NCBI RefSeq assembly: GCF_013386585.1 | Contig: NZ_JACARO010000014.1 | Span: 359-64,358 of the forward strand | DNA from: Pseudomonas sp. P7548 | Lineage (GTDB): Bacteria; Pseudomonadota; Gammaproteobacteria; Pseudomonadales; Pseudomonadaceae | DNA length: 64,000 nucleotides | Direction: 5' to 3' | Shown here: positions 28,552-36,473 of the stretch, piece by piece | How positions within the stretch are numbered: the first letter of the stretch is position 1 | How the letters are laid out: every line of letters starts with the position of its first letter | Made by a program: the position numbers and the translations under genes | The notes under the pieces: generated by a model | The model's input: only the letters and a program-made list of their open reading frames with translations | What the model was told of the DNA's origin: nothing | Databases searched by the model: none

Positions 28552-28582
28552 TGAACACTGCGCCCCCCCTGCGCAGTGTTCA
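28552..28582. terminator. Hairpin between convergent genes
   Basis: An 11-base perfect stem (TGAACACTGCG / CGCAGTGTTCA) sits between the stop of the repeat protein and the stop of phhR. It lacks a T-tract on either side, so it may be a weak bidirectional terminator or an mRNA-end stabiliser. Confidence 0.45.
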
Positions 28583-28603
28583 GCGCGCAACCCTATGGAG
28601 CAA

Positions 28604-30157
28604 TTACTTGGTCACATGGTGGTCCCGCAACTTGTTGGCAATCGTAGTATGCGAAACCCCTAGCCGCTTACCCAGTTGCCGACTGCTGGGGTGTTCTGCG
28701 TACAGCACTTCCAGCACCGCCTTCTCAAACCGCCCGACAATCTCTTCCAAACCACCCTCCAGGGAAAAATCGCCAAGCGGTTGACGCACGCCATAATCCG
28801 GCAGGCGAATGTGCTCAGCTTTGACCGTACCGCCGTCACACAACGACACCGCCTGGAACAGCACGTTTTCCAACTGCCGCACGTTGCCCGGCCAATGGTA
28901 GTGACTGAGACGTTCCATCGCCGCCGGGGCTAGCTTGGGCAACGGGCAGCCGATCTGGCGGCTGGCCTGATCGAGGAAGTGCTCAACCAGCGGCGCCAGG
29001 CCATCAAGGCACTCGCGCAGCGGCGGGATGTGCAACGACAGCACATTCAGGCGGTGATACAGATCCTGGCGAAACTCACCACGCGCGCATAGCTCAGACA
29101 AATCCACCTGGGTCGCACAGATCACCCGCACATCCAGGTACACCTCTTCATCACTGCCGACGCGCCTGAAGCAACCGTCCTGCAGAAAACGCAGCAACTT
29201 CACCTGCAAACGCGCGCTCATTTCCCCAACGCCATCGAGAAACAACGTACCGCCCGCCGTCAGCTCCAACAGCCCGAGCTTGCCTTCGGCCCGCGCACCT
29301 TCAAACGCACCCGGGCCGTAGCCGAACAGCTCGGTCTCGGCCATCGACTCCGGCAGGCCTGCGCAGTTGAGGGCCATCAGCGGTGACTGTCCGCGCGGGC
29401 TGGCCAGGTGGCACGCCCGCGCCAGCAGTTCCTTGCCGGTGCCCGTCTCGCCTTCTATTAATAGAGGCGCGTCCAGCGGTGCCATGCGCCGCGCTTCGCG
29501 CACCACGGCCGCCATGACCTTGGAGCTCTGGAAAATACTGTCGAAGCCGCGCAGTTCCTGCTTGCGCACATTGTAGATACGCTCCCCCACGCGGTCGGCA
29601 CGGTGCAGGGTCAGCACGGCGCCCGCCATGGCTTCACTGTCATCGTGTTCGGAGGATTGCAGCGGCGCGATATCCGCCAGGAAGACGTCACCCTTGACCT
29701 TGACTCGCAGACCATTGATGCGTGATTTGCTTGCGCGTACCAACTCGGGCAGGTCGAAATCCTCGGCATAGCGCGACAATGGAATGCCCGGCACCTCATC
29801 AACCCGCACGCCGAGCAACTGTGCCGCTGCACGGTTGGCGGCGACGATGGAGCCACCCATGTCGATGGACAGCACCGGAAACTCCAGGGCACCGAGCAAC
29901 GCATTGAGTTCCATGTGGCGCCGCTCGCTGGGCATCAGCCCTACCCGCTTGACGCCGAACACCCCGGCGATCGCTTCGAATTGCGGGCGCAACGCCTGGA
30001 ATTGCATGTTCACCAGGTTCGGGCAGAACAGGTAGATGGCATTGCCGTGTTCGCCACCGACCTCCCCCTTGGCGACGTTGACGCCGTACTCCACCAACAG
30101 GTTGAGGATGTCCCGCAGGATGCCGATGCGGTTCTGGCAGTGCACTTTGATACGCAT
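28604..30157 (-). CDS. phhR: PhhR, TyrR-type regulator of aromatic amino acid catabolism
   Basis: The 517-residue protein has an N-terminal ACT domain (MRIKVHCQNRIGILRDILNL), a PAS domain (about 80-160), an AAA+ domain (about 205-435, Walker A GETGTGKE) and a C-terminal HTH containing SRQLGKRLGVSHTTIANKL. The loop that contacts sigma-54 in relatives (GAFTGA) reads GAFEGA, in keeping with TyrR-like proteins working with sigma-70. The start at 30157 is where homology begins; the frame is open for 77 more codons upstream without family resemblance. It is divergent from phhABC, which it activates in response to phenylalanine or tyrosine in other pseudomonads. Confidence 0.94.
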   Translation of the reverse strand: MRIKVHCQNRIGILRDILNLLVEYGVNVAKGEVGGEHGNAIYLFCPNLVNMQFQALRPQFEAIAGVFGVKRVGLMPSERRHMELNALLGALEFPVLSIDMGGSIVAANRAAAQLLGVRVDEVPGIPLSRYAEDFDLPELVRASKSRINGLRVKVKGDVFLADIAPLQSSEHDDSEAMAGAVLTLHRADRVGERIYNVRKQELRGFDSIFQSSKVMAAVVREARRMAPLDAPLLIEGETGTGKELLARACHLASPRGQSPLMALNCAGLPESMAETELFGYGPGAFEGARAEGKLGLLELTAGGTLFLDGVGEMSARLQVKLLRFLQDGCFRRVGSDEEVYLDVRVICATQVDLSELCARGEFRQDLYHRLNVLSLHIPPLRECLDGLAPLVEHFLDQASRQIGCPLPKLAPAAMERLSHYHWPGNVRQLENVLFQAVSLCDGGTVKAEHIRLPDYGVRQPLGDFSLEGGLEEIVGRFEKAVLEVLYAEHPSSRQLGKRLGVSHTTIANKLRDHHVTK

Positions 30158-30277
30158 GAAAAGGCCTGAAAAGTGGGAAGGCGCCGCGTCTTTTTGCCGC
30201 TGGGCGCAGATAGTCGTCAAGATTATGTGACAGCTTGTGTGCTTTTCCCAGCCCAATCCAACGACGAGCGCCACAAA

Positions 30278-30295
30278 CGTAACGAAAACTTTACG
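30278..30295. promoter_or_regulatory. Probable PhhR/TyrR box
   Basis: CGTAAC-N6-TTTACG is an imperfect inverted repeat close to the TyrR box TGTAAA-N6-TTTACA. It lies between the divergent phhR and phhA genes, about 120 bases before the phhA start. A weaker half-related element (GGTAAC then CCTACG) follows about ten bases on. Confidence 0.65.
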
Positions 30296-30414
30296 AATAT
30301 CGGTAACTTTTCCTACGAATACACGCGGCAGGTAGATGGAATCTCTCCCACCAAGGGGTATCAATAGGCTCATAGCAGGACATAACAAGAACGAATGCCT
30401 AGCAGGAGAGCCGT

Positions 30415-31206
30415 ATGAAGCAGACGCAGTACGTGGCCCGCGAGCCCGATGCGCAAGGTTTTATCCACTACCCGCCGGAAGAACATGCGGTGTGGAACAC
30501 CCTGATCACTCGCCAGTTGAAAGTGATCGAGGGGCGCGCCTGCCAGGAATACCTGGACGGCATCGACAAGCTCGGCCTGCCCCTGGATCGTATCCCGCAA
30601 CTGGGTGAAATCAACAAAGTGCTGGCCGAGACCACCGGTTGGCAAGTGGCCCGCGTGCCGGCACTGATCCCCTTCCAGACCTTCTTCGAATTGCTCGCCA
30701 GCAAGCAGTTTCCGGTCGCGACCTTTATTCGCACCCGCGAAGAATTGGACTACCTGCAAGAGCCGGACATTTTCCACGAGATCTTTGGTCACTGCCCGCT
30801 GCTGACCAACCCCTGGTTCGCCGAATTCACCCACACCTACGGCAAGCTCGGCCTGGCGGCCACCAAGGAGCAACGGGTGTACCTGGCGCGCCTGTACTGG
30901 ATGACCATCGAGTTTGGCCTGGTGGACACACCGCAGGGCCGGCGCATCTATGGGGGCGGTATTCTGTCGTCGCCCAAGGAGACGGTGTACAGCCTGTCGT
31001 CCGAGCCCGAGCACCAAACCTTCGACCCGCTGGAAGCGATGCGCACACCGTATCGCATCGACATCCTGCAACCGCTGTACTTTGTCCTGCCTGAACTCAA
31101 GCGCCTGTTCGACGTGGCGCAGGAAGACATCATGGGCATGGTGGAGCGCGGCATGCAGCTCGGTTTGCACGCGCCAAAATTCCCACCCAAGCCCAAAGCT
31201 GCGTGA
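30415..31206 (+). CDS. phhA: Phenylalanine 4-monooxygenase PhhA
   Basis: This 263-residue pterin-dependent, iron-containing hydroxylase converts L-phenylalanine to L-tyrosine. The iron ligands are visible: His121 and His126 in HEIFGHCPLL and Glu166 in MTIEFG. It is a single catalytic domain without the regulatory ACT domain of animal enzymes, as in other bacteria. GGAG lies seven bases before the ATG. It heads phhA-phhB-phhC. Confidence 0.97.
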   Translation: MKQTQYVAREPDAQGFIHYPPEEHAVWNTLITRQLKVIEGRACQEYLDGIDKLGLPLDRIPQLGEINKVLAETTGWQVARVPALIPFQTFFELLASKQFPVATFIRTREELDYLQEPDIFHEIFGHCPLLTNPWFAEFTHTYGKLGLAATKEQRVYLARLYWMTIEFGLVDTPQGRRIYGGGILSSPKETVYSLSSEPEHQTFDPLEAMRTPYRIDILQPLYFVLPELKRLFDVAQEDIMGMVERGMQLGLHAPKFPPKPKAA

Positions 31207-31303
31207 ACCTTACGTTTTGAAGCCAGGTGAACCTGTTCCCTGGCCGCGCGTTGCTTTAGGGTGACGCTACTGATCTTCATACATTCGAATTCAGGACACC
31301 TAC

Positions 31304-31660
31304 ATGACCACCTTGAACCAAGCCCACTGCGAAGCCTGCCGCGCCGACGCCCCTCAAGTCAGCGATGAAGAGTTGCCGGTACTGATCAAGCAGATCCCCG
31401 ACTGGAACATCGAAGTACGCGATGGCGTGATGCAGCTGGAAAAGGTTTTCCTGTTCAAGAACTTCAAGTTTGCCCTGGCCTTCACCAACGCCATGGGCGA
31501 GATCTCCGAAGCCGAAGGCCATCACCCAGGCCTGCTCACCGAATGGGGCAAAGTCACCGTGACCTGGTGGAGCCACTCCATCAAGGGCCTGCACCGCAAT
31601 GACTTCATCATGGCCGCGCGCACCGACGACGTGGCCAAGGACGCCGAGGGCCGCAAGTAA
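31304..31660 (+). CDS. phhB: Pterin-4a-carbinolamine dehydratase PhhB
   Basis: This 118-residue enzyme recycles the tetrahydropterin cofactor of PhhA by dehydrating the 4a-hydroxy form. The active-site motif is seen as [23 protein letters not shown], spread over residues 67-90 (central part GHHPGL). It lies 97 bases after phhA and overlaps phhC by one base (TAATG), so the last two genes are coupled. Confidence 0.96.
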   Translation: MTTLNQAHCEACRADAPQVSDEELPVLIKQIPDWNIEVRDGVMQLEKVFLFKNFKFALAFTNAMGEISEAEGHHPGLLTEWGKVTVTWWSHSIKGLHRNDFIMAARTDDVAKDAEGRK

Positions 31661-32853
31661 TGCATTTTGATGCCATTGGCCGTGTGCCCGGCGACCCGAT
31701 CCTGGGTTTGATGGACCTGTATGCCCAGGACAGCAACCCGAACAAGTTCGACCTGGGCGTGGGCGTCTACAAGGACGACCAGGGCCTGACACCTATCCCC
31801 CACTCGGTGAAGCTCGCCGAGCAGCGCCTGGTGGACACGCAAACCACCAAGACCTACATCGGCGGCCACGGCAATGCCGCCTTCGGCACACTGATCAGCC
31901 AATTGGTGCTGGGCGCCGACTCGCCGCTGATTCGCGAACGCCGTGCCGGCGCCAGCCAGACCCCGGGCGGCACCGGGGCTCTGCGCCTGAGCGCCGACTT
32001 CATCGCCCAGCACCTGCCGGGCCGTGGCGTGTGGTTGAGCAACCCGACCTGGCCGATCCACGAAACCATCTTTGCCAAGGCCGGGCTCAAGGTCAGCCAT
32101 TACCCCTACGTGGGCACTGACAACCGCCTGGATGTGCAGGCGATGCTGGCCACGCTGTCCAAGGTGCCAGAGGGCGATGTGGTGCTGCTGCACGCCTGCT
32201 GCCACAACCCAACCGGTTTCGACCTGTCCCAGGACGACTGGCGCCAGGTGCTGCAGATCGTGCGCGAGCGCCGGCTGCTGCCGCTGATCGACTTTGCCTA
32301 CCAAGGCTTTGGCGACGGCCTCGAGCAGGATGCCTGGGCGGTGCGTCTGTTCGCGGCTGAGTTGCCGGAACTGCTGGTCACCAGTTCGTGCTCGAAGAAT
32401 TTCGGGCTTTACAGCGACCGTGTCGGCGCGTTGATCGTGTGCGCGGCGGATGGCGAGAAACTGACGGATGTGCGCAGCCAACTGGCGAATATCGCACGCA
32501 ACCTGTGGTCGACGCCGCCGGACCATGGCGCAGCTGTGGTCGCGACCATCCTCGGCGATGCCGAGCTCAAGGCGTTGTGGAGCGGTGAAGTCGAAGCCAT
32601 GCGTTCGCGGATCGCGCAGTTGCGTTCCGGGCTGGTGGAGGCGCTGGCACCACACGGGCTGGCCGAGCAGTTCGCACACATTGGCGCGCAACGCGGGATG
32701 TTTTCCTATACCGGCCTGAGCGCCGAACAGGTCAAGCAACTGCGCGAGAAGCACAGCGTGTACATGGTGAGTTCGGGCCGGGCCAACGTGGCGGGGGCTG
32801 ATGCCACTCGGCTGGCGTTGCTGGCCGAGGCCATTGCTGACGTCTGCAACTGA
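31660..32853 (+). CDS. phhC: Aromatic amino acid aminotransferase PhhC
   Basis: The 397-residue class I aminotransferase of the AspC/TyrB branch has the PLP lysine at Lys246 in SSCSKNFGLYSDR, the asparagine/proline motif ACCHNPTGFD, and the C-terminal substrate arginine region SSGRANVAG. It transaminates tyrosine or phenylalanine to the 4-hydroxyphenylpyruvate or phenylpyruvate level, feeding homogentisate catabolism. The start overlaps the phhB stop codon. Confidence 0.94.
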   Translation: MHFDAIGRVPGDPILGLMDLYAQDSNPNKFDLGVGVYKDDQGLTPIPHSVKLAEQRLVDTQTTKTYIGGHGNAAFGTLISQLVLGADSPLIRERRAGASQTPGGTGALRLSADFIAQHLPGRGVWLSNPTWPIHETIFAKAGLKVSHYPYVGTDNRLDVQAMLATLSKVPEGDVVLLHACCHNPTGFDLSQDDWRQVLQIVRERRLLPLIDFAYQGFGDGLEQDAWAVRLFAAELPELLVTSSCSKNFGLYSDRVGALIVCAADGEKLTDVRSQLANIARNLWSTPPDHGAAVVATILGDAELKALWSGEVEAMRSRIAQLRSGLVEALAPHGLAEQFAHIGAQRGMFSYTGLSAEQVKQLREKHSVYMVSSGRANVAGADATRLALLAEAIADVCN

Positions 32854-32868
32854 CGAAACTCAATCTAA

Positions 32869-32962
32869 ATGTGGGAGCTGGCTTGCCTGCGATAACGGTG
32901 TCACATCCAATAGAGATGTCGACTGAAACATCGCTATCGCAGGCAAGCCAGCTCCCACATTT
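32869..32962. repeat. REP doublet (GTGGGAGCTGGCTT type)
   Basis: The arms ATGTGGGAGCTGGCTTGCCT and its inverted copy enclose a spacer of about 45 bases; each arm extends further through GCGAT. It lies between the convergent phhC and the metallophosphoesterase gene. Confidence 0.9.
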
Positions 32963-32979
32963 TTGTCCGTGTGAATCCT

Positions 32980-33789
32980 TCAACCCGCCACCATCTCGGC
33001 TTTGAGCTGTGCTTCTTTCGCCTGGGCATCCGCCAACCGATACAACTCGATGCTGCCATCCCAGTGTTCGATCAACGCCGTGCACGACTCCACCCAATCC
33101 CCGCAATTGAGGTAATCCACCTCGCCCACCTTGCGAATCTCCGCATGGTGAATATGCCCGCACACCACGCCATGCAGTTCACGCTTGGTCACTTCGTGGG
33201 CGATGGCTTCTTCGAAGTCGCTGATAAAACTCACCGCCGTCTTGACCTTGTGCTTGAGGTAAGCCGACAGCGACCAGTAACCGTAGCCATAGCGTGCGCG
33301 CCAGTGATTGAGCCAGCGATTGAGCGTGAGGGTGAATTCGTAGGCCGAGTCACCGAGGAACGCGAGCCAACGGTGGTAGCGCGTGATGACATCAAACTGG
33401 TCACCGTGGATCACCAACAGATGCCGGCCATCGGCAGTTACATGCACCGCTTCGTCCACCAACTGGATATTGCCCAGGATCAGCTTGGAGTAACGGCGCA
33501 GGAATTCGTCATGGTTGCCAGTGACGTAGATCACTTCGGTACCGCGCTTGGCCATGGTCAGCAGGCGCCGGATCACGTTGGTATGGGCCTGGGGCCAATA
33601 CATGCCGCCGCGCATTTTCCAGCCGTCGATGATGTCGCCCACCAGGTAGACCTTATCGGCGTGGTAGCCCTTGAGGAAATGCGACAGATGTTCGGCCTGG
33701 CAATCCCGGGTGCCCAGGTGCACGTCGGAAATCCACAGGGTACGAACCCGTTGCTTGCGGCTGGGCTTGGCGAACTCGGCACTGGTCAT
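32980..33789 (-). CDS. LpxH-like UDP-2,3-diacylglucosamine diphosphatase family phosphoesterase
   Basis: The 269-residue calcineurin-fold enzyme has all five metal-site motifs in order: SDVHLGT, GDIIDGW, TGNHDEF, IHGDQFD and CGHIHHAE. The family is annotated as UDP-2,3-diacylglucosamine diphosphatase, but this branch (LpxH2-like) is paralogous to the essential LpxH, so its in vivo substrate is uncertain. The start at 33789 has GAGGG six bases ahead; an ATG two codons upstream would leave no spacing. It stands alone and is divergent from the AraC gene. Confidence 0.85.
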   Translation of the reverse strand: MTSAEFAKPSRKQRVRTLWISDVHLGTRDCQAEHLSHFLKGYHADKVYLVGDIIDGWKMRGGMYWPQAHTNVIRRLLTMAKRGTEVIYVTGNHDEFLRRYSKLILGNIQLVDEAVHVTADGRHLLVIHGDQFDVITRYHRWLAFLGDSAYEFTLTLNRWLNHWRARYGYGYWSLSAYLKHKVKTAVSFISDFEEAIAHEVTKRELHGVVCGHIHHAEIRKVGEVDYLNCGDWVESCTALIEHWDGSIELYRLADAQAKEAQLKAEMVAG

Positions 33790-33926
33790 GGGCATCCCTC
33801 GACGGTGTTTTCGCGAGCTTGCGCCACGGCGATTAATAGCCCATGACAACTGTGCGTCAGTCTGATGACAGCGCCCGGTGCCCGCGAAGCGTTGTAGACT
33901 GCGCAGATGCTGCCCAGGAGACCGTG

Positions 33927-34676
33927 ATGGGACCGACGCTCACACTACGCCACTACATCGAAGCCCCCCTCGCCCACAGCCATGACCATGCGCAGCTGGT
34001 GTTCGGCCTGTCCGGCCACCTGGACCTTGAAGTGGATGGCCGAGGCAGCCAGGTGCACGAAAGCAGCGTGATGGTGCTGCCGTTCTCGGCCCACCATGCC
34101 TGCGGCAGCCGCGATGGCAGCCGTTGCCTGGTGCTGGATGTGCCCACCGAACACTGGGTAGTGCAATCGCTGGGCGAACACGCCGATGCCAGCCGCCGCC
34201 TGCTCGACGAACCCGCGCGCCTAACCCTCGACACCCGGCAAAGCCAACTGGTGCAATGGCTGGCCCACAGCCCGGTGGATGACCCGCTGATCGTCCAGCA
34301 AGGTGCGGTGCTGCTGCTCGCCAGCCTCAATCACCCCCAGGCCCAACCCGTGCCTGGCAAACGCTTGCCCTACACCGCGTTCAACGCCCACATCGAGCGG
34401 CATGTCGCGCACCCGCTGCAAGTGGCTGACTTGGCGCGCATCGCCGACCTGTCGGTCGCACGCCTGCACGCACGTTTTATCGTCGAATGCGGGCAGACGC
34501 CGATGGACTATATCCGCAGCCGTCGGCTGCAGATGGCCTTGAAGCTGCTGCGCGAGACGCCGTTGCCCATCGGTGAAGTCGCCGACCGCGTCGGGTACAG
34601 CTCACAGAGTGCGTTCGCAGCGGCGATGCTGCGGGAGTTCGGCGCATCACCGGGGGCGTTGCGCCGCTCACTGTAG
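33927..34676 (+). CDS. AraC family transcriptional regulator
   Basis: The 249-residue regulator has an N-terminal cupin-like sensor domain (histidine-rich APLAHSHDHAQLVF, about residues 10-100) and a C-terminal double HTH of the AraC/XylS type (about 155-245: LQVADLARIADLSVARLHARF and GEVADRVGYSSQSAFAAAM). AGGAG lies ahead of the ATG at 33927. It stands 99 bases upstream of an EamA-family exporter on the same strand and is the likely regulator of that gene; the ligand is unknown. Confidence 0.9.
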   Translation: MGPTLTLRHYIEAPLAHSHDHAQLVFGLSGHLDLEVDGRGSQVHESSVMVLPFSAHHACGSRDGSRCLVLDVPTEHWVVQSLGEHADASRRLLDEPARLTLDTRQSQLVQWLAHSPVDDPLIVQQGAVLLLASLNHPQAQPVPGKRLPYTAFNAHIERHVAHPLQVADLARIADLSVARLHARFIVECGQTPMDYIRSRRLQMALKLLRETPLPIGEVADRVGYSSQSAFAAAMLREFGASPGALRRSL

Positions 34677-34775
34677 GAAGAGTCTCGCGACAACGGGCGC
34701 GAGTCGGACGACAGACACGCTCGTTTGCAACCCTCTACACTGCGCCTCGATAAACCTGATGGTTCAAGGATCGCA

Positions 34776-35660
34776 ATGACTCCCCGCTCAGCCCTCGGCG
34801 CCCTGCATATCGGCGCATTGATGTTTGGCCTCACCGGCGTGTTCGGCAAGCTGGCAGCCGCCTCGCCCGCCATCATCGTGTTTGGCCGCGCCGCCTTCGC
34901 TGTACTGGCCCTCGCGGTGTTCGCGCGCTTTGCCAGCAACACCACCTGGAAAACCCTTGAACTGCGTGACTGGCGCCGGCTGCTCATCAGCGGCGTGCTG
35001 CTCGCTGCGCACTGGGTGACCTTCTTCATTGCGGTCAAAGTGGCCGGCGTGGCCGTGGCGACCCTGGGGTTCACAGCGTTCCCGGCCTTTACGGTGATCC
35101 TTGAAGGGTTGATCTTCCGCGAGCGTATCCGCGCCAATGAAGTGGTGCTGGTGGCGCTGGTCAGTGTCGGCCTGGTGCTGGTGACACCCGATTTCAATTT
35201 GGCGAGCGAAGCCACGGGCGGCTTGCTGTGGGGCATCGCCTCAGGGCTGCTGTTTTCGTTGTTGTCCCTGAACAACCGCGCCAGCTCCGGGCGCATCCCG
35301 GCCGTGCAGGCGGCGCTGTGCCAGAACGTCGTGGTTGCGGCATGCCTGCTGCCGGTGGCGGCGCCTGGTTTGGCCGATGTGCGTGCCATTGACTGGCTGT
35401 GGATTGGCCTGCTCGGCGTGTTCTGCACTGGACTGGCCCACAGCCTGTTCGTGGCCAGCCTGGCGGTGATCAAGGCGCGCACCGCCTCAGTGGTATTTGC
35501 CATGGAGCCGGTCTACGGCATCACCGTGGCCTGGCTGTTGTTTGCCGAAACCCCGACCTTGCGTATGTTGCTGGGCGGCGTCTTGATCATCATCGCCATC
35601 GTGCTGTCCGGCCTGATGGGCAGCGCCAGCCAGGCCAAACAGCCTGCGGCGGCGGCTTGA
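34776..35660 (+). CDS. EamA/DMT-family transporter
   Basis: The 294-residue membrane protein has ten predicted hydrophobic segments in two EamA repeats (about 1-135 and 145-285). These are typical of drug/metabolite exporters such as RhaT or YdcZ relatives. AAGGAT precedes the ATG at 34776. Substrate cannot be told from sequence; the AraC regulator upstream suggests inducible export of a small metabolite or amino acid. Confidence 0.88.
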   Translation: MTPRSALGALHIGALMFGLTGVFGKLAAASPAIIVFGRAAFAVLALAVFARFASNTTWKTLELRDWRRLLISGVLLAAHWVTFFIAVKVAGVAVATLGFTAFPAFTVILEGLIFRERIRANEVVLVALVSVGLVLVTPDFNLASEATGGLLWGIASGLLFSLLSLNNRASSGRIPAVQAALCQNVVVAACLLPVAAPGLADVRAIDWLWIGLLGVFCTGLAHSLFVASLAVIKARTASVVFAMEPVYGITVAWLLFAETPTLRMLLGGVLIIIAIVLSGLMGSASQAKQPAAAA

Positions 35661-35686
35661 TCTATACTTTGCGCATCCGCAACAGT

Positions 35687-35723
35687 CTGTCGTCGTTCAA
35701 CGGATAAGGCCTCTCGACGACAG
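35687..35723 (+). terminator. Hairpin after the EamA transporter
   Basis: A perfect nine-base stem (CTGTCGTCG / CGACGACAG) with a 19-base loop lies 27 bases after the transporter stop. There is no clear T-tract, so a terminator role is only possible. Confidence 0.35.
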
Positions 35724-35787
35724 CCCTGCCCTTTGATGTTGCTGCAAGCGAGTGGTCACTCCCATAACGCTATGCAGGGGTTTCATC

Positions 35788-36069
35788 ATGGAAATGCTCA
35801 TCAGCTTGCTGGTTCAAATCATCAGCGGTGCCGTCGGCGGAAACGTCGCCGGCATGACCAAGCAGAGCCTGGGGACTGGGCTCAATACGCTTCTCGGCGG
35901 TATTGGTGGCCTGGTCCTGGGCCAGGTTGTCTCGCAGCTCACTGGAACGTCCGGCGGTGAAGCGCTGGATGTGGCGGCAGTCGGCAGCAATATCGTGGGC
36001 GGCGGCGCTGGCGGCCTGGTGCTGACTTGGGTGGTCGGGTTCATCAAACAAAAGCTGGCGGCCAAATAG
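35788..36069 (+). CDS. Small glycine-rich membrane protein, unknown
   Basis: The 93-residue protein has an N-terminal hydrophobic helix (MEMLISLLVQIISGAVGG), a glycine-rich middle (LLGGIGGLVLGQVV) and a C-terminal hydrophobic stretch ending in a Lys-containing tail. It resembles small glycine-zipper-type membrane proteins in character. AGGGG precedes the ATG. I do not recognise a characterised family and assign no function. Confidence 0.72.
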   Translation: MEMLISLLVQIISGAVGGNVAGMTKQSLGTGLNTLLGGIGGLVLGQVVSQLTGTSGGEALDVAAVGSNIVGGGAGGLVLTWVVGFIKQKLAAK

Positions 36070-36074
36070 CCTTA

Positions 36075-36105
36075 ACGGTCACCGCTGCTCTGCGGCGGTG
36101 ACCGT
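36075..36105. terminator. Hairpin between convergent genes
   Basis: The inverted repeat ACGGTCACCGC / GCGGTGACCGT sits in the short gap between the membrane protein and the SelW-like gene, touching the stop codon of the latter. No T-tract follows, so it is a possible shared terminator. Confidence 0.45.
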
Positions 36106-36392
36106 CATTGCGTACGATCGTTGTGGCCCAGGTCGCGTGCTGGGTCGATCTGGTCGCGCACACGTTGCTTGAGCACCTTGGCTTCCGGAAAACCGCCATC
36201 GGCCTTGCGCTCCCAGATCTGCACGCCATCGCAGGTGATGCGAAACGCCCCGCCGGTAGCCGGTTCCAATGCCACGCGCCCCAGGTCGTCGCAGAACGTA
36301 CTCAACAACTCCTGGGCCAGCCACGCGGCACGCAGCAACCATTGGCACTGGGTGCAATAGGTAATGACGATCTCGGGTTTGTTCGTGGACAT
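36105..36392 (-). CDS. SelT/SelW/SelH-type thioredoxin-fold protein
   Basis: The 95-residue Rdx-family protein has the redox motif CTQC at residues 13-16 (VITYCTQCQWLLRA). The family position of selenocysteine is occupied by cysteine, as usual in proteobacteria. The conserved GAFRITCDG and KADGGFPEAKVLKQRVRDQI segments follow. Function in bacteria is poorly defined; a redox role is inferred from the fold. It is divergent from plpD. Confidence 0.88.
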   Translation of the reverse strand: MSTNKPEIVITYCTQCQWLLRAAWLAQELLSTFCDDLGRVALEPATGGAFRITCDGVQIWERKADGGFPEAKVLKQRVRDQIDPARDLGHNDRTQ

Positions 36393-36473
36393 AATTTGAG
36401 AGGTTCCTGGCGTAACGGGCTCGGAGGATCGGGTGGCTATAATACCGGCCTTTACCGCCCAGCCTCGAGATTG

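Noticed and set aside
35681..35730. tRNA-like fragment (GTTCAACGGATAAGG) after the EamA gene
   Set aside because: No acceptor stem, T-arm or anticodon loop can be built around it; treated as a simple hairpin.
36108..36473. N-terminal extension of PlpD by 122 codons
   Set aside because: It overlaps the SelW-like gene on the other strand and would bury the signal peptide; the ATG at 36474 gives the expected 730-residue protein.
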